A stretch of DNA of 64,000 nucleotides from Branchinecta lynchi (GCA_023053575.1 JAKZAP010000003.1:3014561-3078560), one strand, 5' to 3'; shown: positions 21,351 to 33,565, counted from the stretch's first letter. A program made the numbers and translations. The notes: generated by a model from the sequence alone, not told the origin.

Positions 21351-23903
21351 AAAAGATTCGTACTCAGCCTAGCAGAGTATTTAAGCTGCATATTAGTACT
21401 CAACCTAATTAATGGGGCATTGACAGGTTGAGTATTTGACGTCCCACTAGCTATATGTACTCGACCTAATCTACTTAGCAAAACGAGAATCCACCGAGCA
21501 CCAGAACATCATAACGTCTCGCTGACTCGCCGAGATCACTTTCTACTCGTAGGATGAATGCACTTTACACGCCATCATTTATTAGGTTGAGAATTAATAG
21601 CTAGCACATCCATCAATACTCTACCCCCAGTGCGGATGACACTGCAATTTTAGTTACAGGGAAAACATTACAGGAACTGGTAGACAACGCAAAGAGGGCG
21701 TTCCGAGGCCTACATGTTTTCGTGTCCGAGAGTTTACTTGCAGTGAATGCTAGAAAGACAAATTATAAGGTGTTCAAAAGAACTGGAACACATGAAGAAC
21801 TGCCACTGCCATTAACATTCAATGGAGTGATACTTGAACGAATAGAAGAAACACGTTATCTTGGATTATCTTTGATTGTAATTTATCTTGGAAAAAGTAC
21901 AGTGATGTTATGTCTTCTGAAGTATCAAGAGGAGTTGGAATGCTGCGCCGTTTCAAGAATATATTCCCTACCAGCGTTCTTATTCTGTTATACCATTCGC
22001 TAATAACACCTTACATTTATTACGATTGTTCACTTTGGGCTAGCAATTTTTACGGTAATTACAAGAAAATACAGATATAGCAAAACAAAGCTCTACGGGC
22101 AATAGGTAAGTATGAAAGAGCTAGGTGTTGTGAGTACTGATTCGGTATTTCGAACGTATAATATTTTAAATGTTGGACAAATTAGAGATTACCAGATTGG
22201 AACGTTTGTATACCAGTGTCTTTATGAACTTGGCCCAAATGTGTTTTCTGATTTATTTAAAATGAATAGGTTTAATCATGATTATAACACAAGAAATGCG
22301 GAACTACTGGCGAGTCAAGCGAGAAACACTACATGTTCGGGCTTCGTCATAAAGCATATGGGAACTGCAGTTTGGAACTCGATTCCTTGTGAAATCCAGA
22401 ATGCGGTAAGTTTAGCTCAGTTCAGGGTCTGACTAAAGAAACATTTCTTGACAGACCACCACTGATAGAATTTTAATCCATTTGTTGAGTTGATTGGTTG
22501 ATTTTGGTACGACGGCATGGTTTCCCACTTACTACTGTTTGTTGTTGTTATTTTTTTCTTCTTTGCTTTCTTTCTTCATTTCTTTTTCTTCTTCCTCTTT
22601 CAGTTTTCTTCTCTTTTCTTAAAAAGTATAAGAAAATTAATGTAACGTGAATCGTGAATCTTTTTTTTTAACTGCCCCCACAGGCCCATTCGGGCTTTCA
22701 TGCAGTCAGAAGTATAGGCTACATGTATAAAGGATGTTAAGAGGGTTATTAAAGGTGTATTTATGTAGTTTAGCATGTAAAAGTTGGTTTGTATAATAAA
22801 GAGCATTAAACTAAAAAAAAAAAAAAAAAAAAATTATGCTAGGTCAAGTACGAATAACTGATGAGATTTCAAACACTTGATGTAATACTTGACAAGTACT
22901 AATAACTACCACCCCTCCAATACTCGACCTCCCATTATTATAAGAGGTCGAGTACAAATAATTGGTATGCCGTCAAATACTCGACCTACCAATCCTTCTC
23001 CCAGAGGTCGAGTATTTCTGGCCGTCGCCGCCCTGAATACTTGACCTCTTATTTGTAATATTAGGTCGAGTGGGAACAGTGGCTAGGGCGTCAAGTACTC
23101 GACCTACCAATCCTCCTTCAATAGGTCGAGCGTTTTTAGCGGTCATCACCCTGAATACTTGACCTCTTGTTACTAATATTAGGTCCAGTACGAACAGTGG
23201 CTAGGGCATCAAGTACTCGACCTCGGACCTACCAATCTTCCTTTAACAGGTCGAGTATTTTTAGCCGTCACCACCCTGAATACTGGACCTCCTATTAGTA
23301 GCCTAATATTAGGTAGAGTACGAACAGCTGCGATGGCATCAAGTACTCGACCTACCAATCCTCCTTCAACAGGTCGAGTATTTTTAGCCGTCACGACTCT
23401 GAATACTTGACCTCTTATTAGTAATATTAGGTCGAGTACGATTAGCTCCTGGGGCGTCAAATACTCGAACCATCTGTCCTCGTTTTTAGATCGAGTACTA
23501 ATAGCTGCCATTGGCCTGAATACTCGACTGACTTAATCAATTATATGGTCGAGTACTATTAGTCCCTGGGGGGTTGGTTACTCGACCTTACAACTTTCCG
23601 GATTTCATTTGTATGGTCGAGGAAAGATACCTATCCTAGGGTAGTAATTACTTGACCTGTTACATCCTAACTCCAAGTTCCATACAGTCAAGTACTTTTA
23701 GCTTCCCAAGACACGAGTACTCGACCAGTCTAGTACTGATAGCGACTGGCGGCTCGATTCCTCGACTGGTCTAGTACTAATAGCTCCCATAACCCTTGTT
23801 ACCCGACTGGTCGAGTCCTATTAGCCCTTGTGTGGCAGCGTACTTGACCGGTCGAGTACTTTTAGCATTTGAGGTATCAGGTCCGGGAACGATAGACACT
23901 GCC
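21351..23903 (+). repeat. ACTCGACC/GGTCGAGT palindromic array, interrupted by a LINE
   Basis: Dozens of copies of ACTCGACCT and its complement AGGTCGAGT alternate, often facing each other across TTAnTAATATTA, giving many small palindromes. In 23040-23520 the larger period is about 120 bp. The left piece (21351-21627) and right piece (22834-23903) are separated by a LINE. Not CRISPR: spacing is irregular and repeats are inverted. Confidence 0.8.
21628..22833 (+). pseudogene. 5'-truncated LINE, from the ADD box to poly(A)
   Basis: Begins inside the RT catalytic box (ADDTAILVTGKTLQELVDNA) and continues through NGVILERIEETRYLGL. After frameshifts near 21880 and 22080 comes the C-terminal part YQCLYELGPNVFSDLF...NTRNAELLAS...GTAVWNSIPCEI, typical of Jockey/I-like LINEs. 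It ends near 22440, with a 3' UTR and an A-run at 22813-22833. Unlike the other LINEs here its tail is poly(A). Confidence 0.8.
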
Positions 23904-24171
23904 AAACTGATATTCAGTCACATCACTAAGTGCCAAACCTCTTTCCGACCAATTTGACAAAAATTGATGAAAGTGAGATGACTTTTTCAAATACCACGAT
24001 CAGTTACCACGGTCGGACCGTTGTATCTGAATATCAGATACCATGATAACTGGACAGATACCACGATAACTACAAAAACGCCTTTTGACCGTGGTATCAG
24101 GCACCACGATAACTGCAAAAACGACTTTAGACCGTGGTATCAGATACCATGGCATCTGCGTAACGCAACTA

Positions 24172-24520
24172 ATGGTTGGATACTTTAAAACTAGGGTCTG
24201 CATGCTTAAACGAATACTCTATATACTCGAATACTCTCCAAAACACGCCAGTGATCCTCAGGAAGAAGGAGTAAGCGTGTCTGTACGACTCAGATTCAAC
24301 GTCTCAAGTCCTGTGTCAATCAATCACCGCGATCTTTAGGACCAGCTGTGACTTTTCTTCCGCTAGCGAGAGGCCGGAGATTTTGCATCGGCAAGGAGAG
24401 ATAGTCATCAAGAGTATTGTACACAGCATTGGCTGTTTTAAAGTTTAACTGCAAACCGGCAAATTTGTGTAGCTTGCATTTGAATCCTATGAATTATTAT
24501 AACTCTGCTAAGCGATTTTT
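24172..24520. other. no feature recognised
   Basis: Short spacer between two elements. AAACACGCCAGTGATCCTCAG and CAATCACCGCGATCTT resemble parts of 40315-40420, so it may be an old repeat. Confidence 0.35.
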
Positions 24521-27188
24521 AATTTTTATGGCACTTGCCCTTCGGCCAAGTGCCATGTAGCGATCGCAATTTCTGTCCGTCAGTCGGTCGGTCTGTCCCG
24601 GTTTCGGGCGCTTCCAGATAAGCTAGGACGATGAAACTTGGCAGGTATATCAGGAACTGGACCAGATTAAATTAGAAATAGTCGCTTCCCTGATCCGACC
24701 ATCTGGGGGGGGGGGGGGGGTAGAGGGAGCGGGAATCCGGAAAAAGTGGGAAAATGAGGTATTTTTAACTGACGAACAGGTGATCGGATCTTAATAATAC
24801 TTGATATATGGAAGGATCTAGTGTTTCAGACATCCCATTTTAAATCCAGACCGGATCCGGTGACATTGGGGGAAGTTGGAGAGGGAAACCGGAAATCTTG
24901 GAAAACACTTTAGAGTGGAGAGATCGGGATGAAACTTGGTGAAAAAAACAAGCACAAGTCCTAGACACATGATTGACATAACAGGAACGAATCTGCTCAC
25001 TTTGGGGGTGTTGGGGGGGGGGGAGCCGAGTTTCTAATGATTCCGCGAGCTCGGTGCTTCCTGGTGTGCTAGGACGATGAAAATTGGCAGGCATGTCAAT
25101 GACCCGAACAAATTGACTTGAGAATAGTCGTTTCCCCGATCCGGCCATCTGAGAGGGGGAGGGGCTGGAGGGAGGGGGAATCCAGAAAAATAAGGTATTT
25201 TTAACTTACGAACGGGGATCTTATTGAAACTTGATATATAAAAAGACCTCTCCTGGTGTGCTAGGGACGATGAAACTTGGCAGGCTTGTCAAATGCCTGT
25301 TGACTTGAGAATATTGGTTTCGCCAAAAGGACCATCTGGGGGGGGGGGAGTCCGGAAAGTTGATCTGATCTAAATGAAACTTATTATATAGAAAGAACTT
25401 ATGTCTCAAACGCCCCGTTTTAAATCCAGACCGGATCCGGTGATATTGGGGGGAGTCGGAGGGGGGAACCGGAAATCTTATGAAACGCTTAGAGTGGAAG
25501 GTTCGAGATGAAATTTGGTAGGAAGAACAAGCACAAGTCATACATACGTGAATGACATAACCGGAACGGATCCGGTCACTGTTGGGTGGGGGGGGGGGGA
25601 TCCGAGTTTCTAGTGATCCCACGAGTTCGGTACTTCCTGGTGTGCTAGGACCATGAAACTTGGCAGGCTTGTCAGGTGCCCGAACAAGACTGACTTGAGA
25701 ATGTCGTTTCCTTGATCCGACCATCGTGGGGGAGTGTAGGGACGGGCAATCCGGAATCTAGTGGCAAGCTCATCTATTGAACGGGTTATCGGATTTAAAT
25801 GAAACTTGATATTTAGAAAGACCTAGTGCCTCAGATACCACATTTTAAATCTGGACCGGATCTGGTGACATTGGGAGGAGTTGAAGGGGGGGACCAGAAA
25901 TCTTTGGAAACGCTTGGAGTGGAGGGTCGGGATGAAACTTGGTGGAAAGAACAAGCACAAGTTCTAGATACTTCATTGACATAACAGGACGGGATTCGTT
26001 CACTGTGGGGGAATTGGGGGGGGGGGTCGGATTTCTAGTAAGCGCGCGAGTTCGGTACTTCCTAATGTGCTAGGACCATGAAACTTGGTAGGCGTGTCAG
26101 GGACCCGAATAGATGACTTGAGAATAGTCGTTTCCTCGATCCGACCGTCGTGGGAGCAGTGGAGGAATTGGGAATACGCAATCTAGTGACACGGGCAGTT
26201 TTTGAACGGGTGATCGGATTTGAATGAAACTTGCCAAGGGGAAAGGGATATCGTCTCACTTGTTCCATGTGAGGTCCGGGGATCTTGACGGAATCTTGAC
26301 ATGTTTATAACTTTCCAACGGGTGATCAGATCTTAATGAAACTTGATATTTGGAAAGACGCCAAGTCTCAGACGACCCAGTTGAGAGACAGATCGGATCC
26401 GGTGACTTTGGCGGGAGCCTGTGGGGTGAACCAGAAATCTTGGTGAACGCTTAGAGTGGAGGGATCAAAATAAGATGCAAGTTGGACAGTGCCGAGTTTA
26501 TGCGACCTTGATTTGTTATTTGGCGTCCGGACAGAATCCGACCAAGGTGTAGGGGGGGGGGGGAGGGGGAGCGGTACTTCGATACTTGGAGATAGGCTCT
26601 GCTCCCATTCCAGTCCAACTTTAAGGACGGGAAGAGGATAAGTCAGAGATGCGACATTTATGTTTTCGAGTCGTCTTCAGCCACGGTGGGCGGAGTTGGA
26701 AGGGGAGTCCCGGAAACTTTGTGGCCCACATAAGGGTCAAACAATTGTAGTTATTTGAATAAAACTTGGAAGGTACAGAGATCATATGCCTTAGATGACA
26801 TATTTTAAGGATCGAACCGGATCCGACCACGGTGGGGGGGGGATACCGGAAGTTCCCCAAAAATGCTCAGGTTCGAGTGAAAGATAGGTGGTAAGAGAAA
26901 ATGCCTCAGATGATCCAGTTAGGAGTCCGGAACAGATTCGGCCGCGATATATGGGGAGTTGGAAGGGGGTACCGGAAATCTTGGGCACGTTTCGCACATA
27001 GCGAGTGGATTTCTTGGGTTGAAACTTGGAAGGTTGGCGATGGCTTGGAGGTGACTTCAGGGAAACTAGATATCCTAATTCTAGGTCCTAACCGCATTTT
27101 TGGATGGCGGGCTGTTTTGTAAAGTTCTCTTCTACTTTCTTGTACCATCTACTCGTAACAAGTGCCATATGAGCTCGTAGCTCTTGTT
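24521..27188 (+). mobile_element. arrayed G-tract element, copy C (longest)
   Basis: The 5' hairpin ATGGCACTTGCCC/CCAAGTGCCAT and 3' end CAAGTGCCATATGAGCTC bound about 2.67 kb of the ~430-bp unit and its subunits. G-tracts of 8-14 bases recur at the same place in each subunit. All open frames are repeat by-products. Confidence 0.8.
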
Positions 27189-28290
27189 TCATCTTGGGCT
27201 CTAATAGTGGCGTTGTGAAGAGGCATTGCTAGCCCGACAAGAGCTAGCACAGCAAAAACTTGCATTCAAAGGCTTACGATGCGAATCTTAACTTCATACA
27301 CTAATGTCACTTCTGAAGAAAGACCGTTATTCCCTGTGACCCCAAAAAGATTATTTTTGGCAATTGTTTACTGTTGTAGTTGCTAAATATTTAAAGATCA
27401 CACTGTCAGTTTTTAATTTCATAAATGTGCCCGTACCTAATTTGTATATTTAGGTTTCTGCTGACCATGCTGAAAATGTTCCTCTTGAGGCATCGAAAAC
27501 AGCAGACCAGAAGAAAAGTAGATGAAAACCAGCCAATCAGGCTCAAGACTTTTTGAGTAGTCAATAGGGTTGAGTATTGTTAACAAGAAATCGGAATTGT
27601 TGTTAAAAATATCTGTCACGACGGAAATATGTCAGAGCTCAAGTGTGGGGGGTTATTATTGTATTTTACTAAACTAGGAACACTATCAAAAGAAGTCAGA
27701 AGGAAAATATTGAAAAAATGAATCATTTTTCATTTTTTTTACAACTATGTAGTATCACAGGGACACTGGAGTTTCGTGAGTGTTGTTACTATACTGAAAA
27801 CAGAATGGAAATATCAAGGGATCCTAGCCGTTGGCTTCTGTGAGCTTTTCTGAAACAACTGTCGGAATGGTCGCCTCGAATCGAAAATAGCAAAGCGCGA
27901 GCGTGAAAATCAGTGACTTGTCGTGAGACCTTACCGAATGAAATTCGGATCTCTTGGTTTAAGAATTGATGGAGCTATTACATAAGTAAGTTGAATTGGC
28001 ATTGTAGGTACGAGCCGCTAAACTTGTTTTTTAGCCCAGTAGTAGGACGTGTTTCAACCTTAGAGAGCGCATCCACATTTTTAGAACATCTAATCCGGTT
28101 TCCAGGGAAAACTCACTAGAAAGCACAAACTAAGAAAAAGAATTTCGGAAAGGAAAAATTCAAAACAGTATTTTGGACATTGCGTCAAAAATTAAATCTC
28201 ACCACCAACTATAACTCCAAGCAATATTCACGAAGGTAATTTAAGGTAAGACATTCACAAATGAGCTAGAATCTTCAGATGTTTTTCCAC
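27189..28290. other. no feature recognised
   Basis: AT-rich single-copy-looking DNA. No exon, RNA or element end identified. Confidence 0.4.
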
Positions 28291-28294
28291 AAGC

Positions 28295-28390
28295 TCATTT
28301 TCCAGCTTGAGCCTGAAGAAGACCCTTTCCAATAAGGGCTGAAGTGTAGCTATAATAAAATTCAACTGACGTATCCGTTCTGCGCCGTGA
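28295..28390 (+). repeat. repeat with hammerhead-like core, diverged
   Basis: CAGCTTGAGCCTGAAGAAG, ACCCTTTCC, AATAAGGGCTGAAG and AACTGACGTATCCGTTC occur in the same order as at 4182, with changed core bases. Confidence 0.5.
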
Positions 28391-28414
28391 AACATTTTCT
28401 AGAGCTTCCACATT

Positions 28415-28855
28415 TGAGGGGTTCAATGTTTTGTGGAATGGTGGGCAGCTTCTTGGCATCCTACAAACTTTTTTTGGAAATTTGTACAGCACCTTCTGCG
28501 AGCCTTCTAGAATGTTTTGTTCGTGTGTCACGCATGTTCTGCGAAAGAAGGAGATTAAACAGATGAGATCATGTTATTTTAAATATGGAAAGCAACTGCT
28601 CCACTTTTTGAAATTATGTCATAACTATACATTGACGGAGAAGTTACAAAATTCAAGATGCAAGTGTTACGCGTTTGGATGTTTCCTGGTCGCTATACAA
28701 AATCATGGACAACAGGTCACAACCAGCGCACGACGTTATCCACTGCTTCCTGGCCGAAGAGTGAACATTAGGTGTCTTTTTCTGTGTGTTTATGTGTTTA
28801 TTTTTATTTTCTTTACTCCGCTAAAAATAAATTGCTTGCTTACTTACTTACTACG
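28415..28855 (+). mobile_element. LINE-B 3' fragment
   Basis: Encodes the same C-terminal stretch as 13200-13350 (LGNLYSTF-like, then ATGTTCTGCGAAAGAAGGAG at the DNA level) and ends in (TTAC)n. 5' truncated. Confidence 0.8.
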
Positions 28856-29040
28856 TCACCAAGAGTGATTGTTTCTTATGACAACAGAGCATTCGAGTAG
28901 GGAAGTATTATATCTTAGTTTTTAGTTTTCTATATTAGTTGCTTATTTCTAACCTTTTGGTTTACAACTTTATTGCTATGGCCCTAGCCTTTTTGGCGAT
29001 ATATTGTATATGGCCTCCAAGTTTTTCAGTACATACATTA

Positions 29041-29412
29041 TTAAAGGACCTGTCTGACCTATCATACTCACGCAACCTACTTCCGTAATCACTCCATATA
29101 TCTGTAAACCCAGAGATCCCAGTTTCGCACGGTACATTCTAACCTCTCTAAGGAAACCACTCTGATTTAGCCATGTTTGCTACCTTCGATGTGTGTCACC
29201 CTGTGGACAGTTGTCTGCGAGAAGTTTTTCCATCAGGAAAACTGGTTATGCAAATGTTTTCCCTGTTTTCGCAGTAAGTCAACGGGTCTCGGAAAAGGCT
29301 GAAAACAGCCAAAACCGTGGGTTATTTATTAAAAGCACAGCCTAGTTTTAAAGTATTCAAATATTTTAAAATACTGCGCGTTGGATAGTAAACAGTGCGA
29401 CGGGTCCTTTAA
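29041..29412 (-). mobile_element. TTAA-flanked MITE, copy 3
   Basis: TTAAAGGACCTGTC at one end and GACGGGTCCTTTAA at the other; intact TTAA flanks. Body inverted relative to copy 1. Confidence 0.85.
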
Positions 29413-30404
29413 GTATTCACATTGGTTAATCTGCGAAACCTTTATCTTTGCTGACATAACAAAACTATCTATCTCTCCAAAGTATCCCCTTGCTTTGACC
29501 CCTTAGTTAAGAAGGGGGACAAGGAATGAGCTGTCATCGGACCCTTGATCTAATTATGGAGGAAATATGAGGATAGAGATACTAATGAACCAACTCATTA
29601 AGAGGTCACATCGACCTCTATTTGTCTTAAAAGATGCTGTGGAGTAAAAGATTACAATTAATAATGCATGTCGAAGAGGAGCCTGATTGTTAGAATTCAA
29701 CAACGATAAGTGTAAGTGGCTTATTTGTGAATTTCAGTCGTCCGTAGCTGTACAGCGCATCTAAACTTGGGTAACTTGGATGCCTTGGAGTCTGCTGAAG
29801 AGAAGAGGTGTTATATCTGGAGATTGACCGTACGCCGTAGGCTTAGGGTTAACGAGGGTGGTAGCAAGAATAAATAAGGGAAGAATTGAGAAGACTTGAA
29901 TCATGCGACGTGTCTTTCCGCCTGATTCTCAAGTATCGCGGGTGGAGCCTACTCGGCGACTGTCCCGACCACAGAGTAATTATTGGCGCTGGTTCTTCTG
30001 ATCGCCGTTCTCCGTGTCAAGAAAGTGCGCTGAATTCAAATTATACAGGAAAAGGCCGACATTTTGCCGTATGCTCTACAATTAAATCGCAGCTACCACT
30101 AGTTTAAAAGACGAGATCAGGGGCTAAAGTACAGTGAGATGATAGAAGTGATGTTCAATCAGGCAGAAAAGGACCGATTTGGACTGAATACTACAAGTTT
30201 AAAGAAGGAAGGGACAAGTTTCCAAATGTTTTTACTCCAGGCTTAGAAAGTCAGGTAGAATATCCGTCTCTGGAGAAGTGGGAAGTAACATTTACTTCTT
30301 CTTTTTTTCACACAAAAATATTCATGTAATCTCCATGGCTGGCAGGTTCATCGTGATGAAAGAAAAGAGTTTTAATAGGATAGGCTAGATAATGAAACAT
30401 TTAG
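29413..30404. other. no clear feature
   Basis: An open frame at 29886-30107 lacks support. AATAAATAAGGGAAGAATTG at about 29871 recurs inverted at 31457-31480, hinting at an undetected element spanning this interval. Confidence 0.35.
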
Positions 30405-31000
30405 ACAACTACCCGAGATAATGATATATATTTGGACCAACAATAATAAGTTGTATACGAAATGTAGACGTTTTGAATGAAATCGTATAGTTGTCAATTT
30501 CCATAATCAGTCATTAATTTAAAATTAGGAAATACTTCAACCCAACTGTTAACTATCCGAGAAATGTTGTGAACTAAATTTTGTGTACAGTGTACAACTT
30601 AAAACAAAACATAACAACTCTTTGGGTATAGTTAGTCAGCTATGCCCAAAATTCGAATTTGAATGATGCAAAAACATGATAATATAAAAAACCGATGATT
30701 AAAAAGCGGTCTGTTATTAGCATAGACAACGACAAATTTAGCCAGATGTAAAGTGCAACTATCCGAGATAATGATACACATTTTTGACCAAGAATAATAA
30801 GTCCTTTCCACAAATTGAGACGTCTTAAAAGATATCTTACAATCAGCAATCGTTAATTTAAAATTAGGAAATAGTTTACAGCCTACTGTGTTTTGCAACT
30901 ACACGAGAAAGTGATATGAACTAAATTTTGTGCAGACAGTACAACTTAAAAACAAAACATAATAACTCATTGAGTACATTTCGACAACTAAATACCTTAC
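30405..31000 (+). repeat. diverged ~345-bp tandem duplication
   Basis: CCGAGATAATGATA, AATAATAAGT, TTAATTTAAAATTAGGAAAT and AACTAAATTTTGTG occur in the same order in both halves, offset by 339-350 bases. No coding content. Confidence 0.7.
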
Positions 31001-31143
31001 ATTGTCCAAGTTTAATACCTGTTCTAAAAGCGATTCTTTACAGTCCTGAGAAGACCAAAATAAAATTACAATGATCACACCGATCCTATTGAATCTGAAC
31101 TAAATGCATGCCTGTTAGGTCTTCGCTTCAGCATTCAAGTTGC

Positions 31144-31351
31144 TTAATTGCTCCCCTGAGCCATCGAACGCCGCATTCCCTTGGGCTTCACCGTCTTTGT
31201 GAAGGGTCGTGATAACATAAGCTTCATATTGCAAATCTGACCCGAGATTGAAAAGTCGTTCCCATTCGTATTATCCTCAGAATCAGCACTGTTTGAATTT
31301 CCCGCCTTTTCTGACTGCTTCATCACTTTTCGTTGGAGGTAACACTTAATA
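31144..31351 (-). CDS. possible terminal exon of an unidentified gene
   Basis: On the minus strand, after a GCCTCTTGCAG acceptor, an open frame of about 67 residues reads IKCYLQRKVMKQSEKAGNSN, then an acidic Ser/Asn-rich stretch (SADSEDNTNGND), and ends KPKGMRRSMAQGSN and TAA. The composition looks like a natural C-terminus. No poly(A) signal was seen nearby and no upstream exon was identified, so the call is weak. Confidence 0.35.
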
Positions 31352-32127
31352 CTGCAAGAGGCAACACGCGAAGCTCCACCCAGGTCTCACCCCCGGTAAA
31401 TAATACCGGACCAAAAGATATTCAGGATGCTGACATCAAGGTTATGTGAGTTCTCAATTCTTCCCTTATTTATTCTTGGTGGTAGTCCACTATAGCTTGA
31501 GGTAGCGTAACCGTAGCGTGTAAGGCGGTGGGTAAGTAAGGGTGGTAGTGGAGCTAGGCTTTACGTTAACATACAAATAGTTTTATTTCAGACTTACTCT
31601 GTATAATGTAAATCCCAATCCGGGTAAATACAATCACTAACGATGAATGACGAATAACGAATCACGAACGAACAATCCCGAATTACCCAGCGCTAAGACT
31701 GGAAAGAGCTTATATATTCCATTTAGCACAAGAAAGATTGCAGATCCAGGATTAAATATAGGCGTGAGTCATGTTATATTTAGTGCTCGAATGTTGTAAC
31801 TTATGTTTCTTGAATTTAGCTCTGGATCAATCACTTGTGCTATTAAAAGCTAGGAGCATAGTTCAGCGCTTAAAGTTAGCATGAATCAAGGTTTAAATCA
31901 AGGTATGATTCATGCTGTAACTTACGTCTCTTCCATTAAAAACTATAAATACTGAAGGATTATATTTCCTTCGCTATGTACATAGAGATAGTTGACGCTT
32001 GACATAGAGACCGACACAACAGAGGGACCTTCGGTTTACTGTTGATTCCTTCGTCCTTTCCGCCCTAGCGGGTAAAAATACGACTCGAATACCTACTGCG
32101 AGTTTCAGCGTAAAAAAGATTGAAAGC
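31352..32127. other. no feature recognised
   Basis: Contains short repeats of AATCAAGGTTTAAATCAAGG type and GT-rich sequence; no element ends. Confidence 0.35.
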
Positions 32128-32298
32128 TTAAAGCACACCTTACACTATTTACTGTTTATGTTCCGATTTCCTAAAATATTTTGAACTGCAAAACTAGGCT
32201 CTGCTTTAACAAATTATCCACGACTTTGGCTGTCGGACCTTTTCCCAGGTTTGTTGACTTCTAGCAAAACTTGACAAAATACGAATAACCTGTTGTAC

Positions 32299-32806
32299 GC
32301 ATTTTATAAGTAGTGAACTGAGAGACAAAAATGCTCCTCAGCCGGGATTTGAACCCAGGACCCTCTGCTTACAAGGCAGTCGCTCTACCATTTGAGCTAC
32401 CGAAGGGCTTGTGAACAGAAATCGTAAACCACTACAATAGTCTGGTAGAAGCCGGCCATAGGAACACTGATCCCGCCGAAACCCTACGAAAAATGTATCT
32501 CAAAATAGTACTATGAAGTAGTACGAAGAAGTTGCATGCAGTACTAACGATGCTACTACATGCTTCTACTTCAAGGCTACCGTGTTACTGCATTAAGCTA
32601 CTATTAGCAAGACTGGATGCTACTATGGCAAGACAGGATGCTACTGGATACTACTACATAAGATTGGACCTGTCTGAGGCACATTAAATGATAGTATTCT
32701 TTGCTATTACATAGTATTACATGCAACATTTTCGTAGTACTACGTTACTACTATGCAGGCTACAAATTTTCCATCGGGAAGGCAAATTCGTCTAACCAGT
32801 TCTGGT
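32299..32806 (-). mobile_element. tRNA-Thr-derived SINE, copy 2, split by a foldback
   Basis: On the minus strand the head (32333-32407) folds as a tRNA: D-arm GCTC/GAGC, anticodon loop CTTGTAA (anticodon TGT, Thr) and T-arm CTGGG/CCCGG. The acceptor stem is imperfect. The non-tRNA body is shared with 1353-1535. The foldback at 32482-32778 splits it exactly. Confidence 0.8.
32482..32778 (+). mobile_element. CCCGATG foldback element, copy 2
   Basis: Runs from CCCTACGAAAAATG to TTTTCCATCGGG. The SINE reads GCCGAAGGCAAATT without it, as in copy 1 of the SINE, so about two A bases were duplicated on insertion. Confidence 0.8.
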
Positions 32807-33090
32807 TTATTGGTCACAGTATAAGTCCCTTGTGTAAAGTGCCATTTGTGTGTTATGTTGTACGCATCAACAGCACAACATGCTAACGCTCGTCAGGAGC
32901 ATAATGCGCATGGAAAAGAATGAATAGCGGCAAGTACAATGAGGTGTCGTTAGCGACGTAACGTATGAAATTTAGGCCTCTAAGCTTAGGAATCAATTAA
33001 TGCAATTATGAAAGTAGCTGCTCTGTCATTATATAGGTCCAACGGGTCCTTTAAAAGTTGATGAAGTTCGACCAAGATAATAAGTATAAA

Positions 33091-33540
33091 AAAGTTTAAT
33101 TAAAGAAAACAGTGACAATCTAATCATAACAATCAAGAAATACAGTAACCATGACATCCGACTAAAAATCCCTAGTTTGGCAAACAGGTATCTTATTTAT
33201 TTATTTATTTGAATAACTACGGCCATTATACAAAACAAAAGAACACTTTACAAACTTACACTTTACACACTAAGTTGGGTCAAACCCACAGTATACCAAC
33301 TCCCCCATTTCAGCCAAATGGGAAGAGATAGCCGCATGTGCGGCGCAGAGAGTACGGACTTCAAAGAAAGGTATCAATACGCTCTAGCGTTTCTAGTCGT
33401 GCGTATATAAAGTTGAATTAAAGAAAACTGTGTCAATCTAATCATAACAATCAAGAAATACAGTAACCATGACAACCGACTAAGAAGCCCTAGTTTGGGG
33501 AACAGGTATCAATTCGCTCTAGCGTCTCTAGTTGTGCGTA
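33091..33540 (+). repeat. duplicated ~133-bp segment upstream of the gene at 33566
   Basis: Copy 1 is 33091-33192 plus 33376-33407 and copy 2 is 33409-33540. Both contain ATCATAACAATCAAGAAATA and CGCTCTAGCG. Copy 2 ends 25 bases before the ATG, so the unit probably includes promoter or 5' UTR sequence. Confidence 0.8.
33193..33368 (-). mobile_element. short LINE end with TSD AGGTATC
   Basis: Begins with reversed (TTAT)n tail, about 176 bp, bounded on both sides by AGGTATC. It splits the first copy of the duplicated segment. Confidence 0.75.
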
Positions 33541-33565
33541 ACCCTATACGATTGCGAATTGGAAA

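Larger units (their letters stand above)
21212..24171 (+). mobile_element. GATACCA foldback element, copy 3, expanded by nested insertions
   Basis: The left arm (21212-21350) starts TAGTTGCGTTTTTGCAG and the right arm (23904-24171) ends ACGCAACTA, matching copy 1 at both ends and in inner landmarks such as ATTCAGTCACATCACTAAGT. Where copy 1 has only about 10 bases in the middle, this copy has about 2.55 kb of unrelated palindromic array with a LINE in it. Confidence 0.75.
32128..33054 (+). mobile_element. TTAA-flanked MITE, copy 4, with nested SINE and foldback
   Basis: The left end is TTAAAGCACACC and resembles AGGACC with changes; the right end is AACGGGTCCTTTAA. The left body (CTAGGCTCTGCTTTAACAAAT) matches other copies until about 32295, where the SINE begins. 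Much diverged. Confidence 0.55.

Noticed and set aside
22834..23903. CRISPR-like array
   Set aside because: Repeats alternate in orientation, spacing is irregular, there are no cas genes and the DNA is clearly eukaryotic.
24818..27148. Open frames within the arrayed elements, both strands
   Set aside because: They are Pro/Ser/Gly-rich by-products of G- and C-tracts and differ between copies of the same element.
32333..32407. Functional tRNA-Thr(TGT) gene
   Set aside because: The acceptor stem is imperfect and the sequence is embedded in a repeat whose second copy (1353-1535) shares the non-tRNA part.
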